Below, in pieces: positions 41,822-53,815 of a stretch of 64,000 nucleotides of DNA. The notes under the pieces are model-generated. The model was not told the DNA's origin and ran no database searches. It saw nothing but the letters and a program-made list of their open reading frames with translations. The position numbers and the translations under genes were made by a program. Positions within the stretch are counted from its first letter, which is position 1. Each line of letters begins with the position of its first letter. The DNA is from Evernia prunastri. Lineage: Eukaryota; Ascomycota; Lecanoromycetes; Lecanorales; Parmeliaceae. Location of the stretch: positions 186,001 through 250,000 of the forward strand of contig NKYR01000032.1 of NCBI GenBank assembly GCA_003184365.1, read 5' to 3'.

Positions 41822-44597
41822 TTACGATCCCACCGTCCGCTGAGCCGCTTGAAGTGGCACACTGGCCACTCGTTCCCCGATATCCTCCGCCCTGACAATT
41901 CCACTGCCGCGGATGCCAGGAAAGACGGGGTTCCCACCCATCTCGAGACGTCTCACCAATTCTTTGTTTTCCTCATTCCCCTCCAACAAGAACCTCAAAC
42001 ACATGACCGCGTGCTCTCTAATATACGGATTGTTGCCATCGTATGTGCAGCAAGCCACCACCATCTCTACCCCCCCGTACTGCCTGATCTGATCCTGCAC
42101 CGTGCGACTCTTCCATACGAGAGAGGAGAGAACCAGTATAACTAGCTTTTTGAGATTGCGCCACTCAAAATCAGATGGATCGGCAGTGTCGAGAGCGTCT
42201 TGGTCTTGGCTGTCTGCTTGGGACAGGGGAGATGGGGCTGGCATGGGCCCATCTGTTGGCATCGGTATTCCAGCAACATCATTGACGTCGAAAGGACGCT
42301 CGACTGCCACTGGAGTGGCTGATTCGACAGATGGCTGGGCTGGCTGCGGTGATTGCTGCTGCGCTTGCTGCTTTGCTGCTTCTTGTGCTTCCGCTGCTGT
42401 TTGGGGCAGAGGTGCCGTAGTTATGTCGGCGTGGGGAATGCTGCCTTCGAGTTCGCGGAGCAAGGTCACAAGTTCCGACACAATCTCCCAATTCACAAGA
42501 AGGTCTTTCCATTCTTCGCTCTCCGTGAGTACAGCAAAGAATTCGAGAAACTGGTAAACGCCTTCGTAGACACGTTCCATGTCCCAGAGGTTTAAAGGAA
42601 AGTCTTCCGGCATTGCGTGCTTTTGTTTAATTTCGCCTTGGAGATAGATCAAAGCACAGGTCTCTGGAATTATGCATTGGCGAAAGATGGTGAAGATGTA
42701 TTTCACAACGTAGACATCAACCCGACGGGAGGTATCTGCATGTACATTGCCGCCTGTCCAGGGTGCCTTACCAGTGGTCGGAGGTAGACCCTGCTTGCCA
42801 CGGAAAATCTGCGTGAGGATCTTGATGACCATGCTCTGAGCTGGCGACACAATATCCTTGACTTCGGCGAAAGTCTGATACGCGTACGGCATGAGTCCGT
42901 TTTCCAGTATTGCCTCCATAATCTGCATCATGAGCTTGAAATAGACTTCATCATCCTGGAGATCCCAAGCAGCAATAAAGATGAGCAACTCTCTAAGAAG
43001 GTTCCGGCCAGATTCACCAGCGAGCAGGATGTTGCACCTCATGCCTTGCATATCCCTACCCTGCACAACCACGCCCCGTGTAGCGCAGATCCCTATTTGA
43101 ATGATCATAGGTAAGGCCTCTATTTCCTGGGGCCCCAGAACCAAAGGGATGTCTGTCAGTAGTCCACGCTCTTGGTCTCCCGGCTCACCCGGGCTCTTAT
43201 ACCCTTCATCGTCATCGCTTAAATGCGCGCCATGGCCGGTGGGATCTCCTCCGTTAGGAAATGTCATCAGATCTTGCTCTTCCTCACTTATAACGCCCGT
43301 AGCAGTATCGGCTAATCGAGCCATCAACTGGTCCTTTGCTGTTTGTAGAGTATCTGCGGCCGACTGGGGTGTTTTCAGTGCCCCAAATTCGTCTTCGCGG
43401 TCATTCTGGGCTGCTCCAGACTGGGTGTCGGTACTCTTATCTGCAGTGGATGTGTCATTAATAGATTCCTCCTTTGGTCGAGTTTTAGTGGGACCTTCGC
43501 GTGATGAAGCTGCGCCTGAAATTAGATCTCCACTCTTCTCCGGGCTCTCGTCTTTGATGTGAACACCTCTGCTCAGGTCCACTTGGGAGTCAATAATGGA
43601 CAGATGATCAATAGATCGTAGGGGGTGCGTAGTGTCATCGTGACGCCCAGCTTTATTTGTAAGGCCAGTTGCGGTTGTTGTAGCACCGACTGTCACATCA
43701 GTGTCTCCCACTGGTTCGTTAGTCGTAGAAGATTCAGACTCTTGTTCAGGCATCTCCTTGGCCTCCTCCACGCTGTGACTCTTAGTGTCACCAAGCTTAG
43801 CAGCAAAATGATCTCGTCCCACACCGGCAGGTAGAGTGCCGGCGGCGTACTGGTTCGCGATCTTGGGACTGGCAAAGAGGTCTAGCCATAAGAGGAGCTT
43901 ACGTTGCTCGTTCTCCTGGATGAAGTTGTAGAGGAATTGCAGGCACGTGATGAGAAGCTTTTTGTCTGAAAGTGTACAAAGCAAATTAGTCACTGGTCAC
44001 AATGTTATCAGACCCGAATTTGTCTGTCAACTCACATGCACCAATGACGTTCCCCCATTGTATCTCAGTACGACTGCCGGCGTCCCCATCATAGCCTCTA
44101 GCCGTTACACGGACACAAAGATCGATGAGTTTCTGGACCTGTTGATCGAGTAGGCTTTCTCCTGCAAGGTTTTGTGCCTTCGTAACCGTCGCCAAACAGT
44201 TCCGGGCAACCAGCAGAATATCATTCAATCGGTCAAGATCTTTCATCAAGGTATCGTGATTCGATGCCATCAATGTTGAAAAGGAGCCACTAGCCCCAGT
44301 TTGAGAGTCAATGGGAGCGAGGGACTGCGCCTCCAATACAGGGATTGCAAGGGTGAACACATGGTGAATTTCTTTCCAATTTTCCAGATTAGCCCCGAGA
44401 AGTGTCCTGACCTTGTCATCATTATTAGTTCGACTAATGAGAAGCTTGCAAGACTTCATTGTATTTTCCCAGACGACTTCATTCAAGGTCTTGCGGTTCT
44501 TGAAAAGAGCCTGGGTACAGCTGCAAACCAGATACAAAGACATCTCTTCGGCTTCTTTTCCAAACTTGGACCTGAAAATGCTCGGTAAAGGCATCAT
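41822..44597 (-). CDS. Ataxin-10 homologue (Ctr86-like)
   Basis: Armadillo-like protein of the ataxin-10 family; the yeast relative is Ctr86. Exons 44597-44036 and 43965-41822 give 901 aa. The 70-nt intron joins WGNVIGAYKKLLITCLQFL then YNFIQENEQRKLLLWLDLF. The N-terminal third is helical (LNDILLVARNCLATVTKAQN). The middle has a long acidic, Ser/Thr-rich insert (about residues 240-400) that looks disordered. The C-terminal Atx10 domain is clear: LKKLVILVLSSLVWKSRTVQ, then YDGNNPYIREHAVMCLRFLL and EGNEENKELVRRLE at about residues 795-860. The protein is longer than animal ataxin-10 because of the insert. Cellular role not inferable beyond the family. Confidence 0.88.
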
Positions 44598-45613
44598 GAT
44601 TTTCCGCCAAGTTCTATGATCCTTCGGACTCCCTAGATATATTCGAAGGAGAGCCCAAGGACGAGGACAATGTGATCTTCGAGAATGAGTTTATGCCAAG
44701 GTCCTTCTTGGGGGGGACAGATTTGCAAGGAGCCTCGGATGGCTGATACCGACGAAGTTTCCTATAACGGTCTGAATGAGAAGAGGAAGCGGACAAGGCC
44801 TGGCTCAGTCTTCGGGCTTGACCTCGCTAAGTCTGCAAACTTCAGCAGAAGTCACTCTTTCTCCTCCCTTGGAAGCAGCTTCTTTGCCTTTGCGGAGCGG
44901 AGCATACCCTCACAATTCTTCCTTGTTTCGCGCACAGATAAGTCGAGAGCAATTCCTAGAAGTATGCGTTGATCTGAGTAGTTGACCTGCAGTCGAAGAA
45001 TGGAGTCCCCACTGATTGTTTGTGAAATTTGAGGCCTCCGCCGGTAAATCGTCGGCAGACCGTTTGCCCGCGTGCCCGCCACGTGCCCGCCGAGCCCGCG
45101 TCCAACTTACCCCGTCGAGCCCGTATTCGTAATTGCTTTTGAATGAAAACATCTCTGCAACTCCAGGATAAGTAAGCACTGTTACCATTGAAGTCCTTAG
45201 CTTCATCTCGTCGTATGCTGATGGTGGTTGTTGGGTAAGAATTTGGTAGTAAACAACCCGCTTGAGTAGGTAAATCCGGATGCCGAGAAATTCATCGTTC
45301 GTCTGATTGTGTGAGTAATCCCGTGCATTAAGCCGCCTACATGGTACCCCCAAACTCTGGTCCTTTTGAGAAGTGTATAGCAGTAGTGGTATGATCACAT
45401 TATACACTGCGTAGGGTTTTCTTGTCTATAACGCTGAATGTTCGGCGCTGGTGTTGCTTATTTTGACTCAAGGCTGCTGATGACTCAAACCTGCATGCTT
45501 TTGTGTTGCACACTACCAGCTCTTTCTCATATTCCTCTGAAGACTCTGTGTTTCCTTCCTACAATAATCTCGATACTGTTTCCCTTGAGGACCACGTCCG
45601 AGGAGCAGTAGTC
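44598..45613. other. Divergent upstream region (ataxin-10 / kinase gene)
   Basis: No supported gene. A minus-strand frame of 165 codons (45407-44910) has no recognisable domain, and its composition is not gene-like. A run of GTGCCCGC-type repeats lies near 45064-45090. Confidence 0.45.
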
Positions 45614-46303
45614 ATGGCCTTTGTCTACATCAACGGCTATCCAGGTGTTGGGAAATTGACCGTGGCGAAGGAATTGACGCATGTTCGCCCTTCCATATTA
45701 ACCAATTTCTCGTCCAACTCACCTTGCCTTAGAAGAATCATACCATTGTCGAGAGTCGTCGACAATCATAGCCTCATCGATCCGGTAGCTAGAAAGTACG
45801 AAAGATGGATGCCGGAATATTACCCCATGAGGAAGAAAGTGGAAAGTCACCCGCGAAAACCGTTTCCGTGTCTCTTCCCTGGTATTAATTCATGTTTATA
45901 GCGCAGTGAAGCCCTGAACGAAGCAATTGCGTCCGCACCGGACATCACATACATCTTCACGGACTCGCAGTCCTCTGATGATATCGGCTCAGCTACATCA
46001 CAAGAGTATGAAACCTCCGCAAAGAACAGAGGATGTCCGTTCATATCAATTATTCTCTCTTGCAATCTCGAAGAAAACACTAGGCGCCTTCAGGCAGTAG
46101 GCCGGGGTGGTCCCAGCAATACGAAGCTGACTGATCTCGGCATCTTTCGCACGGTTCGGGAGACAGAGGATATCTACAGCTTTGGTGGCCCTATGGAATT
46201 GGAGTTGGACGTTACTGAGATCTCTGCGACAGCTGCTGCTGAGAAGATATATGCTTTCATTCGAGAGTGTCTGTCCTCACAGAAGGACCCTAAGGTCTCA
46301 TAG
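45614..46303 (+). CDS. Small P-loop kinase-like protein
   Basis: Nucleoside/shikimate-kinase-like P-loop protein. The Walker A motif is at the N-terminus: FVYINGYPGVGKLTVAKEL. Then VVDNHSLIDPVARKYERW and PEYYPMRKK follow, then ALNEAIASAPDITYIFTDS and ENTRRLQAVGRGG, a lid-like Arg region. An intron at 45839-45901 (GTGGAA donor, TAG acceptor) is needed to reach the second exon. A further 54-nt stretch, 45679-45732, is in frame but looks like a GC-AG intron: removing it gives KELTRIIPLSRVVDNHSL, which fits related proteins better than the read-through. The model is therefore 190 aa (three exons) or 208 aa (two exons). Substrate unknown; fungal relatives are annotated only as AAA or kinase domain proteins. 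Confidence 0.75.
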
Positions 46304-47723
46304 GCAACCTTTGGCACATTCAGTAGGAAAGTAGTCCTTCATGATAGAGCAATGACATTGGTAGTGTTTATGTGCAATGGGGAAAGCGTATTAAGGATAT
46401 TGTGAGAGGCGGAGCCACGAGCAGATTCGACATCTACCGTTTAGTAAGCCGCCACCAAAATGTACTGTTGTTAGGAGCTAAGATATCGTTCTTTGACAAG
46501 GCACTCATTCTCGGCCTCAGTCCGAATTCTCAGTAATACTAACCAAACATACATTCTGACTCCCCACACTCAATCGATTTCTCAACTATCCCCGCCCTCG
46601 CCCTCGTCAACGGAACAGTGGGCTTGCCCCTAGTCTTTTACCCACTCGGCGTAGACCATGTGCCATTCTCCGTAACTGCTGTCACGTATGACGCTTGGAT
46701 ATGCGCCTTTAAAGGGATCGAGGTCTGGGTGGGCCAAGGTGTCCAATTGCTAGGGTGACCGAGGGGGTCGCTCGAAAAGGACATGACGAGGCCAGCAGAG
46801 GTGGTTGGTTCACACGAGGATTCCTGAACTAGGACGACCCGCGCTTTATTGATGGGGTTCCACATGGTAGCAAGGTCGCCTGTGCCCGCCGGTGGGTTCT
46901 CAATGCATTGCTCGACCGGGGGCTGCACCAGCTTGGTGAGAATGGGAACGGACCGAGTGCAGGACCGGGCGAGATCGGGGCTGTAGTGCACGTCGATGGG
47001 TTATCTCTGTTCAAGTATCGGCACCAAAAACATAATCTAGGACGCCATCATCAAATTCTCACCGATTCCCCAGGCTCATTTTCAGCTCGATAAATTCTCA
47101 TAGCCGGAGCTTTTGATGCAATCTCCGTATCTGACTACAGTAGTGATACCAGTCATTCAACCAGTTAGCGTGAGTGCGTGGTTCTTTGAAAATATTGATG
47201 ATAATGAGATGAAGGTTGTTGAGACGCGCAGTATGTATATGTGATGAAAGTTTTCAGTGACCAGACAAGACACTCCTTCCTTAAAAGACTGACTACCCTT
47301 GGTCCGTCAATTCTCGCGCCACGTCCGTACCCATATCTCTCCCTCTTAAATAGGAATACCACCACAATTACATTGTGAGAGCTACATGTATTCCACCCAA
47401 GAAGTCTCGTCGTAATGGAGAATTAGGATACTCAAGCGCGCGCTTTTCTGTGTACGTGGAGCTATTTATGCTTTTGTTTATTGCAACCATTGAACCTGAT
47501 GATGAGTTCTGAGTCAGCGTGCGTAAGTCAAATGAGGTGTCAAGTCAGAGGAATGCGATGGGGGGGGATGGGAAGAGGATAACACAGGAATGATGACTAC
47601 AAGGTACTCTATACACCCCTCGAGGCCAGATCCAGAGAAGAGAAGGGGAGTGAGCAGCATAATCTCTTTGAAGAGCGGTTGGTACCTTTGTATTGCCACT
47701 TCCAACCCAAGCCAGCATCTCCA
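46304..47723. other. 1.4-kb region with one weak frame
   Basis: A minus-strand frame of 117 codons at 46991-46638 (segments LVQPPVEQCIENPPAGTGDL and VLVQESSCEPTTSAGLVMSF) is cysteine-containing and plausible in composition. It lacks a signal peptide, a recognised domain and a clear upstream exon. It might be the 3' part of a small gene. The rest shows nothing recognisable; the right end is the 3' flank of the secreted glycoprotein gene. Confidence 0.4.
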
Positions 47724-50493
47724 TCACTGAGATGTTATAGTCTTGGTAATATTCACATAGTCCAATTCGATCTGACCCGGGTTCGGCGCACATGACAGCA
47801 CGAACTGGATAACATAGGTGTTGCTGCTTGCGATGAATGTCCAAGCCATTCTCTGCCACCCGCGCGCACTGGTACTGGAACTCGCAGACTTAGTGTAATC
47901 AAACGAGATAGAACACCCGGAAGAGCTCTCGAAGTTGTAATCCGTGGTGACGGTGTAGTTTGTTCCGGCGCATGTATTCAGTGTCTGAGACAAGGTTTGT
48001 GACACCGACCCAGCATAAGGATAATTTGGCGAGTAGAGATTCGCAGAAAAGGCGTAATTGCCACCGGTATAACTGCTTCCGCTCCCTGCGAAATAGTTAC
48101 TACCTCCGGCGACGACATTACCATAACTCTGACCCAGTCCACTCTTCACGATCCAGGGCGAAAGGGAACCGCTTTCGAAGCCACCATTTTGAATGATGGG
48201 ACTAGCGGTATTGCAGGCGAATGTTGCTGTGGTCGCTGCGGTCGTTGATGAGGGTACCGTTGACGTTGCTAGTAAGCTTGATAAAATATTGGTAGATGCA
48301 GGCACTATCGACACTATAGAATAGTCAGTCTCTGGCTTAATGTCTGAGCTCAGTATTGAATCCACCCGCAAGAAATCAGAGATTCTTGTCCCAGCCTCAT
48401 CGGGCTCCGCGGAACGCAATTGCTCTGGAGATATGTACATACCGTTGCTGATTTGAATAGTTTGGTAAGTACCAGAATGGGAAGAATCTATAAAATCAAA
48501 TTCGAAGAGAGCTGAACTTTGCTTCGCTATGAAGTTAAGGGTATTAGTGTGAGGTGTTCCGGCCGGAAACTGGCAGTCGGTGATATCCGCGAGGAAACTT
48601 TTTAACGTAGTCTCTCCAGAACAATACTGAAAATAGGTCGTAAATGTCACTGTGTATGCTTGGCCCACCGTGAGTGCTATCTGCTGTTGCAAACTCGGAA
48701 TTGTGCTACCGGGATTGTAGTAACCGGGTCCCTTGTACTCGAAATAGTAATTAGAGACAATTTCGAAAGTGTTGAATATCCCAGCATTCGCAACCCAAGG
48801 GGCAAGGCCACATTCGAAGTTACCATTCATGACAACGTTGTTTGGGACTGGGTCGCAAGTAGGGTTTGGTACATAGGTGGAAATTGATGTGGATGTCAAT
48901 GGACTTATCGATGATGACCCCACGGAAGTCAGTGTGGTAGTGGTCAAGGTGCTCGACGTTGGAGGTGTAGCTGAAAAAGAAGAGGGTGAGGGCGTTAAAG
49001 AGACCGCCGAGATGGTCGAAGACGATGTCAGTAGATTTACTGTCGAGGACCCTACGGAGGAGACGGTAGTAACCGCCGAAGAACTCAACATTGAAGACGC
49101 AGCTGAAGAAGCAAAAGAGGGCGAGGCTGTCGATGATGCCGCTGAGGATCTTGATAATACCGGCGGCTGGTTTTCGCCTTCGCACCTAGACAGGAACCAA
49201 CAAGTTAGCGGAGTCCGCATGTACAAGTTCTGTGCGACCATTGCATACATCTTCTCGTTTCCATAATGAAGGAGACCGTATTCATTTAGGTGTATATGAT
49301 CATAATCATCACAAGAGTGGAGGTGAAGTAATAGAAACATGTCATCGAGAATCGTGCGGTCACTCACGTTTTGCTATAGCTGTAGGACTCCGACACCGTG
49401 TACCGATCAGATCCGCGATACTGGCCATAATTCACACCGTAGGAGGGATCCCATGTTTTATTATACATAGAGCAGTATTGGCCTTGTGGGATAGCGTTCT
49501 TGGAGAGTACGTAGGCGTTGAAGAATACCTAGAAATGATTAATTGCAGAAAAGGTTCATATGGCGAGAAAGGCGTACGCATGACATAAAGCTGCCATCAG
49601 TTGCAGGATGCGCACTATTATACTGTGTTTGAGTATCGCAAGCGTCTGCGCAGGTCTGAGGGTCGTAGCCCTGACTTTGGCTAAAGGGAAAATATTGATA
49701 CCCCATATAGCTGTCAGAGCTTGGGGGTGCATTGATCGCTCCGCCAAGTTCTTGAGGGCCAGAGTAGCAGTCAACAGAAGACGGTGAGGAGTCTTTATTG
49801 TACCCATTCGAGCCAGCGATAACGACTTGGAATGAGTCTTGAGTCTGTCCCGTATTAGTAGCCTCAGCAGCGGACACGGGAGCCCCCCATAATGTGCATT
49901 TGTAATTCGTGGTACTCTGCGGAGTGGGACACTTCTGTGCATTGAGGTTAAGACTGGGATCTCGCTCAAGGTATACGTTGAAAGCTAAACAGTTGACTTG
50001 ATCGCACTTGGATGCGCAGGTTATAGTATCGTAGCTGGTAAGGGTGTAGAGGCCCATGTAGTTGGAAGCCTGTAGAGATGCACTCAAATTATTGAAAATC
50101 AAGGCATATCCGTCTGGAGTTGAGGCGCCGTTAGCCATGCTCTGAAGTGTATACGTTAGCCCTGCAGCCTCCTCTCGCAATGTAAGAGTATACCGAAAAG
50201 TCCGGGTCCGATAGAAAAGCACTCGGCGTATCTGGACTGGGGATCGGCCCAGACCCGGCTGGATAAGGGGTGCAGTCGCCATCTCGTTTCTCTGTAACGT
50301 CTCGCTTGTTTGGTGATAGGCTCTGAAGAGGAATGATTGAGTCGGGCGTAGAGATTGATGGAATGTTTGACACGACATTAAGGGGTGCTTTGACTAATTC
50401 GGGAGGAGCGAAATTCTGGGCAATCTCATCGAGCTTGATCAATTGAGAACAAGCAACGCTCGCAAGAGCTGTGAGATAGAGTGCTATATGCAT
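47724..50493 (-). CDS. Large secreted Ser/Thr-rich glycoprotein with Cys-rich and carbohydrate-binding-like domains
   Basis: Extracellular or cell-wall protein. Exons 50493-50194, 50141-49578, 49528-49368 and 49185-47724 give 828 aa. A further in-frame intron at 48442-48314 (GTATGT donor, TAG acceptor) is likely and would give 785 aa. The signal peptide is MHIALYLTALASVACSQ, followed by a propeptide-like part with a dibasic KR site. Residues about 115-340 are a Cys-rich PAN/apple-like module: YDTITCASKCDQVNCLAFNV, CADACDTQTQY, VFFNAYVLSKNAIPQGQYCS. A mucin-like Ser/Thr linker follows. Then come two beta-sandwich-type repeats beginning NNVVMNGNFECGLAPWVANA and SPIIQNGGFESGSLSPWIVK, the N-x-G-F/G-F-E pattern of CBM4/9-like modules. 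It ends without a GPI signal. Binding target unknown. Confidence 0.82.
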
Positions 50494-52195
50494 GGCGGTC
50501 GATCAATCTAGCGAATGAAGACAGGTTTTGAGTGTGGAATACAAAGAAATTTGGAGATACTCAGATCCTTTATATCTCCCTAGAACAGGTACAGGCACTC
50601 CCAACATAAGGAATCTGGCCTAGGCATCTTCGGTTGAGCCTTCAAACGAACGCGAGACTCAACGTCTTCGAGGCACGAGTAACAGTCTGGTGCGCCACAA
50701 GTACTGTTTTTGTGAAACATCATCTTGGCAGAGCTTCATAAGGAAAAAAGAAGAGAAATGACCAGGCACTTCAGCGGATAGCGCTAGCGATCAAAGAATC
50801 TGGACCACAGATTCAAGTCAGCCACATTTTGAGGCTAAATACTACGCATGGTAGCCTCTCGTTGAGACCAATGGACTTTGCAAACTGCCACCTCCTCGCT
50901 AGGAACGGCATATGAGCGATACAAGGCATCAACCACACGACTGCCCTATATAGAGCCTTGACAGAGCGAGCCGCTTATTCTCTCGCTTATTACCGACAAT
51001 TTGAGAAGTGGGCGCTCTGCTGCTAACTTTTACCACACGATAATCGCTGAATGGCTCTCTGAACAGGCTTAGCAGGCCAAAGTTGACTTGCTTAAGGATG
51101 AAGTCCAGCCACGATTCCCTCGCCAATTATCGGCCGAAAGAAGTAATACCAACCACTGACCAGGATGGACGGGGGGCGAAAATGGATGTTTGGCTAGCGC
51201 TGTCCGTATTGAGAACGCTGAAGTGATAAGTGCCAAGCTTAGGTAAATGTAAGCCGGAAAAGTTCCTAGAGCTGTAAGCGCATCGTACGAGTAAGGTAAC
51301 GCGTGAATCCCTCGTTCCTAGGACCTGGCAAGTACCTATGCTGACAGTACCAAGTTTGTCACCTGCAGTGGCTAGAGCCAAGCAAATTGGCGAGACTGGA
51401 AGCGCGGCTACATAAGACGGAACGGTTCCGTTTGTTGAGCTGAGTCCTCTTTCATATACGACTCGTACGGGTCTGAAGCTTTGGTTTGGCCAACCCAGTG
51501 ATCGCATGAGCCAAACAGAAATTTGATACGATAAAAGTCACGATGCCCAGCATTTCAGACAAGATGGGTTATGCTAAGGAGAAGCAGATGAAGTGACCGC
51601 CCTTGATCGGAAGCTGGATGGAGTATTGGCCATACTCGTCAACGTTTTCCAGGCGCGTCGAAGCGCACTACAGCTGTAGCATATGTATAAACTCACCCCA
51701 CATCAAAGCTTCAACGCAGAAGCAATCCGCCAAGAACATCCACGCGTTTCTTGCCCCATCAGTCGTTGGCAGTGAGACATGTTGATCTTCCGACCCACGG
51801 TGTGATTGTCTACTGTGAGCGGGCTGTATTTCATCTTCGGCGTATCCAGAGGCGAATTTCTTGCCAGGGTTTGATAAGGCCAGACTCTCGTTTGACGCCA
51901 TGACGTGTGACTCGAACTACCGAATAAATGAGCTTTTTGTTTTTCGTCCAACAAGTCGAGAGAAAAATTTCAAGCCTCAGGAAGTGCTCAAGTTTGGCCC
52001 AGCTGAAGCTAAACACCGGCCGGATGAAGGTACGGCTGAAGGCTTGAACGTTCTAATGGTGCCTTAGTAGCATTTAATCATCTCAAGGAACCCTGTGTAA
52101 CTAGCTGCGAAATGGGAAGACGCTCATAGCGATTTCGTAGGGGGTAATGAACGGCTTCTTTGGAGGGTATGGTGGCGCAAATAGGTGTGAGTCCA
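50494..52195. other. 1.7-kb region with an interrupted minus-strand frame
   Basis: It is upstream of the glycoprotein gene and downstream of swf1. A minus-strand frame runs from 51507 to 50929 with one TAA (51129-51127) in the middle; about 190 codons would read as one polypeptide without it. I recognise no domain in it. The rest is unassigned. Confidence 0.4.
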
Positions 52196-53505
52196 CTAGG
52201 TGTACAAGACATCCATTAAATTGTCCCAGAATCCCAGATCATACAGGTTGTGCACCTCATGCAAACCCGAGACTCGTCTCCAGCGAACGTTCCCCGTAGC
52301 AGTGTTGTTCTGAGGCCAGATTGCACGAGCTTCGGGAGGTTCCCCATCGTTAGACCTTACAAGCTGTTGCGTGCTTGAGATCGGCCAGTCAACAAGTGGC
52401 TCTATTTCATCATTCATAGAGCTATTACCGAGGTTTTCGGGTGCTTTATCAGCCTTAAAGACCAGACCGTCTGCAATGTCGTCCCTCCAATCGGCCCACT
52501 TGCCGCTTTCGTTAGTCGTCATGCCAGCCCATATCAGATACATATGGTACCAGAACATGCCCCAAGCTAGCGGCGCAGTCATTGCGGCCAGCATACCTAC
52601 ACTACCGATGCGCACATCATCGGCGAAAGCTAGCCCCCATGACTGGGCATATTGCGACCAGGTTTTGCCAGTGCTCCAATGCGCTCTAGAATCAGGTCCG
52701 TCCGAACGGCGAAGAGTACTGGCTTGCAGACTCTCATCCAGGACCATGTAGGCCAGGTATGTGCCATAAGACAGCATGGCTCCAAGACTCGACATCAGCC
52801 CCACAAAGAAGACGTAGTTTGCTTTGCCAAGGCAATTCATCACCCATATGCAATGATGGTCAGACTTCGCTACGCACGCGTTGCATATACTGCAATGCTT
52901 GCTCCTTGCAGGTTTCAAAAAGTGACAAGTGCGGCAGCTTTGCCCCGGCTGATAGAGTACATGGTCGTACGGATACCTGTTCATCTCATGTCGGAGATTT
53001 TCTGTTGTGATCACTGATGACCTGGAGTTTACTGCTTTATAAGTGAAGACGTATGGTATGGCACACGACAGGATTGCGAAAGCGCGATGAGCTTTGCCCA
53101 AGCGTGGAAACACGGTAGGAACGAAAAGCAGTTGAGACGCCGACAAGACCAAAAGATAGAATATCTGGCCCTCTGTCAGATGATAGACGAAGAGCCGTTC
53201 AATTGTTGTCTCACCAGAACTAGTGGATGATTCTCATTCATCAGGTAAATTCCTGCGCGGCGAAATGCTGGTGCCAATCTCCCGCCTGTAAGAGCAGCAT
53301 CGAGCTTCCAAAGGCCGGTTGGCAATGTATTGCATATGAGGCGGTTGAGTAAACCAATCGGAGTCTTTCTGGAAACCTTTAGAGCTGTGTTCGATACACT
53401 GATATTGATCACATACCTCAAAGCAGGAAGGCGGCCAAAAAAGGCAACAAAAACAATGAATGAGAGAAGCAACACCGCTACAGTTATCTTTCTGAGAAGA
53501 TTCAT
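52196..53505 (-). CDS. swf1: DHHC palmitoyltransferase Swf1
   Basis: ER-membrane protein S-acyltransferase; yeast Swf1 palmitoylates SNAREs next to their transmembrane segment. Exons 53505-53417, 53368-53215 and 53164-52196 give 403 aa. The start is a hydrophobic helix (KITVAVLLLSFIVFVAFFG) joined across intron 1 to LPALRKTPIGLLNRLICN, the Swf1 head. Intron 2 joins NENHPLVLIFYLLVLSAS. The DHHC Cys-rich domain runs YQPGQSCRTCHFLKPARSKH, CSICNACVAKSDHHCIWVMN, CLGKANYVFFVGL, with DHHC at about residues 180-183 and the zinc Cys/His residues intact. More membrane segments follow (MLAAMTAPLAWGMFWYHMYL). The C-terminus has NLYDLGFWDNLMDVLYT, typical of the subgroup. It is divergent from RAP1, 310 bp apart. 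Confidence 0.92.
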
Positions 53506-53815
53506 GATATGTACAGATAGATGTAGGACGTAGTTAGTCGTACGAAAGCTTGTTGTCTACTCCAATGGAATCCATTGCCGACACTCAGGACCAGAGTTGC
53601 ACAGTTGATCTCATCTTGACGATGACGAGGACTGATAGAATTAGGGAAATCGTCTGATATTGAGTTCGTGAGAGGAGAAGAAGTGATCAAGGTGGAGTGA
53701 CTTCGTGACAACGAAACTGTGGTGCAAACGCGCTTGTCGCGTAAGGACTTCAAATTCAACCATACGCCCAAAAACTTGTTCACCAAGCTTCTCTCAATCT
53801 CAATTTACACTCACC
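53506..53815. promoter_or_regulatory. Shared divergent promoter region (swf1 / rap1)
   Basis: 310 bp between two divergent start codons. Promoters of both genes must be here. No specific binding motif was identified. Confidence 0.5.

Noticed and set aside
44910..45407. 165-codon minus-strand frame as a gene
   Set aside because: No domain, no signal, irregular composition, and it lies in the divergent promoter region of two well-supported genes.
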